This document shows, in pieces, positions 1 through 4,634 of a stretch of 7,623 bases of DNA. The stretch lies in contig CAMZFJ010000077.1 of assembly GCA_947306025.1 (NCBI GenBank), positions 1 through 7,623 of the forward strand, read 5' to 3'. The translations under genes were made by a program, and so were the position numbers. A model generated the notes under the pieces. The model worked only from the letters and a program-made list of their open reading frames with translations, was not told the origin of the DNA and did not search any database. The number at the start of each line of letters is the position of its first letter. Within the stretch, counting starts at the first letter, position 1. This stretch comes from an uncultured Fibrobacter sp. (GTDB taxonomy: Bacteria > Fibrobacterota > Fibrobacteria > Fibrobacterales > Fibrobacteraceae).

Positions 1-706
1 GGTCACAAAGCTCGCGGAGGCGCTTGAGGTAGCCAGCATTGTAAAGCCACATGCCATTTCCGCCCTGGAAAACAGGCTCGCAAATGACAGCCGCAATTTC
101 ATCTTTATGCTCTCCGACAATGCGTTCCATCGATGCAAAATCCGCCGGATTCCAGGCCTCGTCAAAACGGCAATTCGGGCGTTCTGCAAAGTAATGGTGC
201 GGCATGATTCCACGGAAAAGCACATGCATGCCATCGGGATCGCTCAACGCCATAGCGCCTGCCGTGTCGCCGTGGTAGCCGCCCTTCAAGGCGACCAACT
301 TACAGCGTTCCGGGCGACCCAGCGCATGCTGGTACTGCACCGCCATCTTGGCGGCGCATTCCACGGCGATGCTTCCCCAATCCGCAAAGAAAATCTTGTT
401 CAAGCCCTTGGGCAAAAAGTTCACAAGTTTCTCGCCAAGTTCAATCGCAGGTTCATGCGTAAAACCGCCGAACATCACGTGGCACATCTTTTCGCTTTGC
501 TTCTGGATAGCTTCGACAATTTCAGGAGCGTTATGCCCGTGAGCCATGCACCACCAACTCGAAACGGCATCAATCAGCTTCAATCCGTCAGCGGTTTCAA
601 TCGTTGTTCCGTGAGCTGATTTTGCAAGAAACCTTGCAGGAGTGTTTTTTAGCGCAGCATAAGGATGCCACAAATGCTCGCTATCAAAATTCAATAGCGT
701 ATTCAT
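1..706 (-). CDS. bioA: Adenosylmethionine-8-amino-7-oxononanoate aminotransferase (BioA), N-terminal part
   Basis: PLP enzyme of biotin synthesis that moves an amino group from S-adenosylmethionine to 7-keto-8-aminopelargonate, giving 7,8-diaminopelargonate, in the cytoplasm. The 235 codons present read MNTLLNFDSEHLWHPYAALK at the start. Landmarks match E. coli BioA almost residue for residue: HLWHPY (Tyr16, Tyr17 in E. coli), SSWW (Trp51-Trp52), HVMFGGFTHEPAIEL (residues 76-90), GS phosphate-binding pair at 111-112, GGYHGDT (Tyr144-His145) and CEPVFQGGNGM (209-219). The PLP lysine and the C-terminal half lie beyond the left edge. One oddity is Trp110 in ADWGS, where family members usually have a small residue. 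The ATG at 706 was chosen because the homology begins right after it; the frame upstream stops at 755-757 with no better start. No ribosome binding site is visible. The family call is very secure. Confidence 0.96.
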   Translation of the reverse strand, partial: MNTLLNFDSEHLWHPYAALKNTPARFLAKSAHGTTIETADGLKLIDAVSSWWCMAHGHNAPEIVEAIQKQSEKMCHVMFGGFTHEPAIELGEKLVNFLPKGLNKIFFADWGSIAVECAAKMAVQYQHALGRPERCKLVALKGGYHGDTAGAMALSDPDGMHVLFRGIMPHHYFAERPNCRFDEAWNPADFASMERIVGEHKDEIAAVICEPVFQGGNGMWLYNAGYLKRLRELCD

Positions 707-715
707 ATGCGGCGC

Positions 716-744
716 AATATAGCAAAAGCGCCCGGGAGTGTCGC
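716..744 (-). promoter_or_regulatory. Candidate bioA promoter giving a near-leaderless mRNA
   Basis: On the minus strand GCGACA (744-739) and TATATT (721-716) are separated by exactly 17 nt, a good sigma-70-type arrangement (4/6 and 5/6 consensus matches). The expected start point is around 708-710, only a few nt before the bioA ATG at 706. There is no purine-rich Shine-Dalgarno sequence between them. The same TATATT hexamer occurs before the other two minus-strand genes whose upstream region is in view. Confidence 0.5.
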
Positions 745-834
745 CACCTCTAGGCTATAGACTACGCCTATTACAGCGTTTTTTTTCGTTACATGAAAAG
801 AATGCCTTCGAAAAAAGGATGCGCACCTCGCGCG

Positions 835-982
835 ACTTTTCAATACAGCACAACATCTCGAAACTGCGCTGCACATTTCAATTGCATCTCAAAAATAGTG
901 CGGCATCCTGAAATAACACAGCATCTCGAAAACGCGCAGCATCTCGATACAACACATTCCGACCGCATCTCGCGATTAAACT
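835..982. repeat. Degenerate 18-bp tandem repeat array
   Basis: Approximate plus-strand consensus is GCATCTCGAAAMAACRCA. Three contiguous full units lie at 903-920 (GCATCCTGAAATAACACA), 921-938 (GCATCTCGAAAACGCGCA) and 939-956 (GCATCTCGATACAACACA). Further copies are 835-852, 853-870, 884-902 (19 bp) and 965-982, with short partial units at 871-883 and 957-964. The 13-, 19- and 8-bp units break any reading frame, which argues against a coding repeat. There are no unique spacers of constant length, so it is not a CRISPR array. Function unknown: binding-site array, decayed satellite or structured RNA are all possible. Confidence 0.7.
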
Positions 983-985
983 TAT

Positions 986-1006
986 CGCGCGGACGTTCCC
1001 CGCGCG
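986..1006 (-). terminator. GC-rich hairpin downstream of the flavoprotein gene, possible terminator
   Basis: CGCGCGG (986-992) and CCGCGCG (1000-1006) form a perfect 7-bp stem around a 7-nt loop, about 28 nt past the flavoprotein stop on the minus strand. What follows on that strand (ATAAGTTTAATC) is only weakly T-rich, so intrinsic termination is uncertain. It may be a Rho-associated or processing hairpin. Confidence 0.35.
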
Positions 1007-1023
1007 GCATCCCTACAAATCAT

Positions 1024-1041
1024 TTCGATAAAATTATCGAA
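1024..1041. repeat. Palindrome spanning the flavoprotein stop codon
   Basis: TTCGATAA (1024-1031) and TTATCGAA (1034-1041) are perfect inverted copies separated by AA. The minus-strand TAA stop at 1036-1034 lies inside the right arm. It could be the base of an AT-rich 3' hairpin or a protein-binding site. Confidence 0.45.
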
Positions 1042-1615
1042 TGAAATTGGTATAGACTTTCTGCTTGGCGTCCGGCTGCGTCACGCCAGCCTGTTTGCCC
1101 GCATCGATGCTCTTGAGGAGCCATGCCATATTGCGGCCCAGTTCCTTCATAATTTGCACGCCTTCTTCATCTTTCAGAACATCTTCCGGCTTTGAACCAT
1201 GCACCATGTTCCAATAGCGCGAAGTTACCAAAGGCTGCTGGGCGTAAGTCGGGTACTTGTTGAGCACATCAAGGCTTGCGGTAGTTCCAGCGCGGCGTGC
1301 CGAGACCACATTTGCTGCCGGCTTGAACAAAAGATTCGCCTCCGCAACCCCGTAAAGACGGTCGAGGAACATCAGCATTTCGCCGCTCGGAGACGCATAA
1401 TAAACCGGAGAACCGTAAACGACGCCATCCGCATTTTCCAAGAGATCCTTGGCTTCGTGGACAACTTCATTGACTTCACCAGCCAGCACTCGCCCACCGA
1501 CAAACACGATTTTCGTTTCGATTCCGGCGGCCTTGAGCTGGTTTGCGACGATGTTCAGAGCCGTATAAGTGCAGCCATTTTCGCGACGACTGCCGTTAAA
1601 CAAGATAACCTTCAT
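1034..1615 (-). CDS. Flavodoxin-fold NAD(P)H-dependent FMN reductase family protein lacking the usual cysteine cluster
   Basis: Predicted 193-residue cytoplasmic flavoprotein of the flavodoxin / NADPH-dependent FMN reductase superfamily, likely binding FMN and reducing quinones, nitro compounds or another acceptor; substrate unknown. The N-terminus MKVILFNGSRRENGCTYTA has the FMN phosphate-binding loop (NGSRRENGCTYT, residues 8-19). GSPVYYASPSGEMLMFLDR is the second flavin-contacting segment, and the C-terminal half (KPAANVVSARRAGTTASLDV, RYWNMVHGS, EEGVQIMKELGRNMAWLL) is typical of the 'flavodoxin family protein' subgroup. Those relatives usually carry a CxxCxxC-type cluster between strand 2 and the following helix. 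Here the protein passes from VFVGGRVLAG straight to EVNEVVHEAK with no cysteine, so roughly 15-20 residues seem missing, in frame. The ATG at 1615 is preferred because GGAGG (1625-1621) sits 5 nt upstream; a GTG at 1621 overlaps that GGAGG and cannot be the start. Transcribed away from the glucanase. Confidence 0.88.
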   Translation of the reverse strand: MKVILFNGSRRENGCTYTALNIVANQLKAAGIETKIVFVGGRVLAGEVNEVVHEAKDLLENADGVVYGSPVYYASPSGEMLMFLDRLYGVAEANLLFKPAANVVSARRAGTTASLDVLNKYPTYAQQPLVTSRYWNMVHGSKPEDVLKDEEGVQIMKELGRNMAWLLKSIDAGKQAGVTQPDAKQKVYTNFIR

Positions 1616-1640
1616 TTGCACCTCCGTTTGTTTCTACAAA

Positions 1641-1646
1641 AATATA
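1641..1646 (-). promoter_or_regulatory. Candidate -10 element of the flavoprotein gene
   Basis: TATATT on the minus strand (1646-1641) would start transcription near 1634, leaving a leader of about 19 nt containing GGAGG at 1625-1621. No good -35 hexamer is present at 16-18 nt spacing (CGCAGA at 17), so this rests on the -10 and its position only. Confidence 0.4.
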
Positions 1647-1820
1647 CTCTTATTTTTTGCCGGTCTGCGCTCGGTCTTGCTCAATTTTTATTTACCAACG
1701 CGTTTAAAAAAAATCTTAAAAAAGTATTTACACAAAATCCGATACAGTTGATACGAATTATTTTCTGAATAACATTTAGAAATATTGGTTGAACATCCAA
1801 ACTAACCTATTTTTTGATTA

Positions 1821-1896
1821 GTGAGATAGGATGATTGGTCGGTGCATGGGATGTTTTTGGTGCATTGGATCACTTGGTGCGTGGGATGTTTTTTTT
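1821..1896 (+). repeat. Tandem 17-20 bp repeats in the presumed leader of the glucanase gene
   Basis: Three head-to-tail copies: GGTGCATGGGATGTTTTT (1841-1858), GGTGCATTGGATCACTT (1859-1875) and GGTGCGTGGGATG followed by a T8 run (1876-1896). A weaker first copy with TGAGATAGGATG lies at 1821-1840. The last copy ends 13 nt before the GGAGG ribosome binding site of the glucanase gene. Unit lengths of 18 and 17 do not keep a reading frame, so they are not a coding repeat even though the frame upstream of the ATG happens to be open. Such spacing, one or two helical turns, suits a regulator array or a repetitive leader RNA. Confidence 0.65.
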
Positions 1897-1918
1897 CCGA
1901 ATTCTCTCTGGAGGCATA

Positions 1919-2995
1919 ATGAATATCAAGAAAACCGCAGTCAAGAGTGCCATTGTTGCAGCCGCCCTTACTGCAGCCGTTAGCGCTAAAAATTACAGCG
2001 GTGCTGAACTTTATACCAACGAAACTTGGAAGTATGGTAAGTTCGAAGCCCGTATGCAAATGGCTGCCGGCTCAGGAACTGTTAGTTCCATGTTTCTTTA
2101 TCACAACGATTCTTATCTCGGCGGTAACGAACCCTGGGTCGAAGTGGATATAGAAATTTTGGGCAAGAATCCCAGCAGTTTCCAATCCAATATCATTACC
2201 GGTTTTGGCCCAGGAAACGGCCAGCCCGACCGCAAGGTGACTAGCGAAGACCACCACGCCATCAACCCCGCATCAAATCAATCATTCCACACATACGGCA
2301 TGGAATGGACTCCCGATTACGTAGCTTGGATTTTGGACGGCAAAGTTGTCCGCAAGACTGTCAGGGGTCAGGGCGACAAAAATCAGGTGAATGATCTCGG
2401 CTTGAAACCGCAGGGTCTTCGCTTCAATCTGTGGTCCCACGAAGATGCAGGCTGGGTCGGCGCATGGAACGACAACATTCTCCCAGTTTACCAATTCATT
2501 AACTGGGTGAAGGTCTATGAATACAAGCCGGGTCAAGGCGACAATGGCACAGACTTCAAACTCCTTTGGACCGATAATTTCGACACTTTCGACAATAACC
2601 GTTGGAGCAAGGGTGATTGGACATTCGATGGCAACCGCGTTGACATCAGCCCAAGCAACATCTTTACCAAGGATGGAATGGCCATCATCGCGCTCACCAA
2701 GAAAGGTCAAGAAGGATTCAACGGACAGGTTCCAAAAGATAACGAACAAGCACCGGCATCTTCCAGCAGCATAGCTTCCAGTTCTTCTAGCGCACCGGCT
2801 TCTTCGAGCAGCGCAGCAGTGTCCTCCAGCAGCGAACAGTTTATTCCGCCCAGCTCTTCGAGCGAAACGAATGCCATTCGCGCGGTTCGCACAACACCGA
2901 CTGTCGTGAAGGAATTCCGTGGACTCGTGAACGCCAAGGGAGCCAAGGTTACACCGAACGGTCACAAGCGTTACCGCGTGAACTTTGAATACTAA
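1919..2995 (+). CDS. Secreted 1,3-1,4-beta-glucanase (lichenase), GH16, circularly permuted
   Basis: Endo-acting hydrolase (EC 3.2.1.73 type) cutting mixed-linkage beta-glucans such as lichenan and cereal beta-glucan outside the cell. It has 358 residues: signal peptide 1-23 (MNIKKTAVKSAIVAAALTAAVSA), catalytic jellyroll about 24-270, serine-rich linker about 281-315, and a basic tail 316-358 ending RYRVNFEY. The catalytic motif PWVEVDIEILGKN gives Glu75 as nucleophile, Asp77 as helper and Glu79 as acid/base, as established for GH16. The motif lies near the N-terminus, and the strand segment DNFDTFDNNRWSKGDWTF (219-236), which opens the fold in Bacillus lichenases, comes after it. That is the circular permutation known from the F. 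succinogenes enzyme, which this protein resembles throughout. ATG 1919 was chosen because GGAGG (1910-1914) lies 4 nt upstream and a signal peptide follows at once. The tail may serve in secretion or surface attachment; that is inference. Confidence 0.97.
   Translation: MNIKKTAVKSAIVAAALTAAVSAKNYSGAELYTNETWKYGKFEARMQMAAGSGTVSSMFLYHNDSYLGGNEPWVEVDIEILGKNPSSFQSNIITGFGPGNGQPDRKVTSEDHHAINPASNQSFHTYGMEWTPDYVAWILDGKVVRKTVRGQGDKNQVNDLGLKPQGLRFNLWSHEDAGWVGAWNDNILPVYQFINWVKVYEYKPGQGDNGTDFKLLWTDNFDTFDNNRWSKGDWTFDGNRVDISPSNIFTKDGMAIIALTKKGQEGFNGQVPKDNEQAPASSSSIASSSSSAPASSSSAAVSSSSEQFIPPSSSSETNAIRAVRTTPTVVKEFRGLVNAKGAKVTPNGHKRYRVNFEY
2759..2863 (+). repeat. Serine-codon repeat tract encoding the glucanase linker
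   Basis: Residues 281-315 consist of SSSS blocks separated by short Ala/Pro/Ile/Val stretches, encoded by mixed AGC, TCC, TCT, TCG and TCA codons rather than by one exact repeat. Poly-serine linkers of this kind are common between modules of Fibrobacter carbohydrate-active enzymes. Confidence 0.85.
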
Positions 2996-3035
2996 TCGTG
3001 GCAGTTTCTCTTTATAATTCTCTTTATTGCAAAGG

Positions 3036-3063
3036 CCATGTGGTTTACGCCACATGGTTTTTT
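3036..3063 (+). terminator. Intrinsic terminator of the glucanase gene
   Basis: CCATGTGG (3036-3043) and CCACATGG (3050-3057) form a perfect 8-bp stem with a 6-nt loop (TTTACG), followed immediately by TTTTTT (3058-3063). It lies 40 nt after the glucanase stop and separates that gene from ssb. Confidence 0.9.
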
Positions 3064-3108
3064 GTTAAATCCCTAAAAATTATTGGTTTTTCGTTAAATT
3101 TTTTGTTT

Positions 3109-3128
3109 TTTGACACAAAACTGTCAAA
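3109..3128. promoter_or_regulatory. Inverted repeat with a perfect TTGACA in the ssb upstream region
   Basis: TTTGACA (3109-3115) and TGTCAAA (3122-3128) are perfect 7-bp inverted copies around CAAAAC. The left arm contains the consensus -35 hexamer TTGACA (3110-3115), yet no good -10 lies 16-18 nt downstream; TATTTT at 3139-3144 is too far at 23 nt. This could be an operator-like site overlapping a promoter, possibly an activator-dependent one. It does not match the classic SOS box of proteobacteria. The role is inferred from position, 54 nt before the ssb start. Confidence 0.4.
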
Positions 3129-3182
3129 CTACTTTTTGTATTTTTGATTCCGAAAATTCAAAAATAAAAATAGGATAATAAT

Positions 3183-3662
3183 ATGGCTTATTTGAATAAG
3201 GTTATGCTCATCGGTAACATTGGCAAGGATCCGGAAGTCCGTGTCAATCCTAATGGTGGTCGTAAGCGTGTTTCTTTTTCTCTTGCAACTTCCCGCCGCT
3301 ATCGTGATAACAATGGCGAACAGAAAGAACAGACTGATTGGCACAACATTATTGGCTGGGGCAAAATAGCAGATATCGTAGAACAACTTGGTATTCGCAA
3401 GGGCATGAGCCTTTATGTCGAAGGTTCCCTCACCAACCGCAGCTGGACCGACCAGACTAGCGGTCAAAAGCGCTATGTCACCGAAATCAACATGGACACG
3501 TTCCAGCTCCTCACTCCGCGTGGTCAGGGCGGCGCTCCGGCAGCAGGCGGCTTTAGCCAGGCTAACAGTTTCCAACCGAACAGCTTCAACGGTATGCAGC
3601 AGAACAGCGCTCCAGCTTATGATGCCGGTATGGCCGAAGAAGACGTCGATCTTCCGTTCTAA
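3183..3662 (+). CDS. ssb: Single-stranded DNA-binding protein
   Basis: A protein of 159 residues that coats single-stranded DNA during replication, recombination and repair, normally as a homotetramer. The OB-fold spans about 1-112 and has the family pattern: LNKVMLIGNIGKDPEVR at the N-terminus, VSFSLATSRRY (30-40), TDWHNIIGWGKIAD (51-64, with the base-stacking Trp53) and YVEGSLTNRSW (78-88). A flexible Gly/Gln/Asn/Ser-rich linker (113-150) leads to the acidic tip EEDVDLPF, the docking peptide for partner proteins; it is a bona fide tip ending in Pro-Phe. Start chosen at ATG 3183 with AGGA (3172-3175) 7 nt upstream. It is the first gene of a probable ssb, membrane protein, asd unit. Nothing looks truncated. 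Confidence 0.97.
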   Translation: MAYLNKVMLIGNIGKDPEVRVNPNGGRKRVSFSLATSRRYRDNNGEQKEQTDWHNIIGWGKIADIVEQLGIRKGMSLYVEGSLTNRSWTDQTSGQKRYVTEINMDTFQLLTPRGQGGAPAAGGFSQANSFQPNSFNGMQQNSAPAYDAGMAEEDVDLPF

Positions 3663-3677
3663 TTCAAGAATTTCTGA

Positions 3678-4613
3678 ATGAATCAAGGAATTGCAGAAAT
3701 AACGCTTATCTATGCGTTGCCGCTTGGAATATCGTTTGTAACGATATTCGCCACGGCGACAACTGCTGGGCGTAATACGAAAGTTGTCGGAGCCATTCTT
3801 TCAACTCTGACAATCATTATAGATTGCTTGTTCTATTTCGTAAAAAATACCATCATCGTGCAAAACGTCGAAGGTGGTATTTTATTGTCATTTTTCTTGC
3901 TATTCCTGTTCAGCATTCTTTGCATGGTGCAAACCGAAGAATGGTCCACCCGTGCCCAGTACTTGCTGTTCTCGTTCTGTATGCTGACGGGCTGTATAGG
4001 AACGGCGTGCTTTGAACGTCCAGCCCTGGTTCTTACATCATCCTATTCTCCGACCGAACTTGTTACGCATAACAAAAAGTACGAAGATTACATTTCGTCT
4101 TTTAATAATACGTACAACGAAAATAAGGAACAGGGTAAAGAGCAAGCCTCAGCACAAAACGTCGACGAAGATGTTGAACTCGCTCCTGAAGTGATGGACC
4201 GCCTTGATACTTATGCAGACAAGGCAGAATCCATCGTAGACAAAATGTTTGACATCATGCATGCCGTGAGTTCGTTCGAACCCATGGAACCCAATGCAGG
4301 TGAAATGGAACGCGAAAAGCGGAGTCAGCAAGCACTTGCCATCAACAACAGAGCGACAACGCTAAATCGCAAAGCTATTGGAATTTTCCACCCGCTTGAA
4401 GCACGCGAAGCTCATACAGAACTTGTCCAAGCGTCAGAAACAATTCGCAGCGCGACCCACGTGTTGTACTCTTATTGCTTTCTGGAAGATCCAGGAGAAG
4501 CGATGAAAAAATACGCACAGGCTCACGACTTGATTGTGATTGCTAAAAGGCATGTCGATAAATTCAGCAAGATCATTCAAAATTTAAAAACGAACAATCA
4601 ACCTCAACAATAA
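3678..4613 (+). CDS. Uncharacterised four-helix membrane protein with a helical soluble domain
   Basis: Not recognised. The 311-residue product has four hydrophobic segments, about residues 7-27, 36-55, 66-84 and 94-112, then a soluble part of about 200 residues. That part has a charged, low-complexity stretch (132-168, rich in Asn, Glu, Lys, Gln) and a mainly helical region (about 169-303, for example EVMDRLDTYADKAESIVDKM and EAREAHTELVQASETIRSAT) that could form a helical bundle. With both termini on the same side of the membrane, the soluble part is probably cytoplasmic, but I cannot settle the topology. It starts 15 nt after the ssb stop and ends 21 nt before asd, so it is probably co-transcribed. 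The ribosome binding site is poor (AAGAA at 3666-3670), and codon use is less biased than in ssb or asd (more ATA, CGG, AGA, GGA), suggesting low expression. A perfect inverted repeat lies near the 5' end at 3727-3749. Confidence 0.8.
   Translation: MNQGIAEITLIYALPLGISFVTIFATATTAGRNTKVVGAILSTLTIIIDCLFYFVKNTIIVQNVEGGILLSFFLLFLFSILCMVQTEEWSTRAQYLLFSFCMLTGCIGTACFERPALVLTSSYSPTELVTHNKKYEDYISSFNNTYNENKEQGKEQASAQNVDEDVELAPEVMDRLDTYADKAESIVDKMFDIMHAVSSFEPMEPNAGEMEREKRSQQALAINNRATTLNRKAIGIFHPLEAREAHTELVQASETIRSATHVLYSYCFLEDPGEAMKKYAQAHDLIVIAKRHVDKFSKIIQNLKTNNQPQQ
3727..3749. repeat. Perfect inverted repeat, 10-bp arms, inside the membrane-protein gene
   Basis: GAATATCGTT (3727-3736) and AACGATATTC (3740-3749) are exact reverse complements separated by TGT. 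The site is 49 nt into the coding region. As RNA it would fold into a strong hairpin with a tight 3-nt loop; as DNA it is a symmetric candidate binding site. Confidence 0.6.
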
Positions 4614-4634
4614 GTAAAAACAAAGGTTAAATCT

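Larger units (their letters stand above)
707..1033. other. Gene-free intergenic region rich in degenerate repeats
   Basis: This 327-bp gap separates the bioA start from the stop of the flavoprotein gene, both on the minus strand. It holds the bioA promoter (716-744), a T8 run at 779-786 with no convincing stem before it, a tandem array with an 18-bp period (835-982, perhaps reaching about 800-1020 in weaker form), a GC-rich hairpin (986-1006) and a palindrome overlapping the flavoprotein stop codon (1024-1041). An open frame of 83 codons crosses it on the plus strand (793-1044), but it has no ribosome binding site, no recognisable domain, and a composition explained by the repeats. I do not call it a gene. 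Confidence 0.7.
1616..1918. other. Divergent intergenic region between flavoprotein and glucanase genes
   Basis: This 303-bp gene-free stretch must hold the control regions of both divergent genes. It contains the flavoprotein -10 and ribosome binding site at its left edge, two A-tracts (1706-1713 and 1718-1723, about one helical turn apart) that could bend DNA or act as UP-type elements, an AT-rich middle, and the tandem repeats at 1821-1896. For the glucanase, TTGATA (1748-1753) and TAACAT (1770-1775) with a 16-nt spacer is the best -35/-10 pair I find. It is weak and would give a leader of about 135 nt containing all the repeats. Confidence 0.55.

Noticed and set aside
107..619. A 170-codon plus-strand frame opposite bioA
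   Set aside because: It is antisense to a gene with unmistakable BioA motifs, and its product has no recognisable features.
751..786. A terminator made of TAGGC / GCCTA followed by a T8 run
   Set aside because: The stem is only 5 bp with a 10-nt loop, and 8 nt separate it from the T run. No plus-strand gene lies upstream to need it.
835..982. A CRISPR array
   Set aside because: Units of about 18 bp abut each other directly; there are no unique spacers of constant length and no cas-like genes nearby.
793..1044. An 83-codon plus-strand open frame with six-residue repeats such as HLENAQ-HLDTTH
   Set aside because: No ribosome binding site, no recognisable domain, and the repeats follow from an 18-bp DNA array whose 13-, 19- and 8-bp units break the periodicity in the frame. 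It also runs antisense into the end of the flavoprotein gene.
1616..1621. GTG at 1621 as the flavoprotein start
   Set aside because: This GTG overlaps the GGAGG at 1625-1621 that serves the ATG at 1615, 5 nt further on; the family also begins with MKV.
1835..1918. An N-terminal extension of the glucanase, since the frame is open back to a TTG at 1835
   Set aside because: The extension is made of the tandem DNA repeats and would bury the signal peptide; the ATG at 1919 has GGAGG 4 nt upstream and is followed at once by a signal sequence.
3013..3018. A perfect TATAAT hexamer after the glucanase gene as the ssb promoter
   Set aside because: There is no -35 at suitable spacing, and the strong terminator at 3036-3063 would stop such a transcript before ssb.
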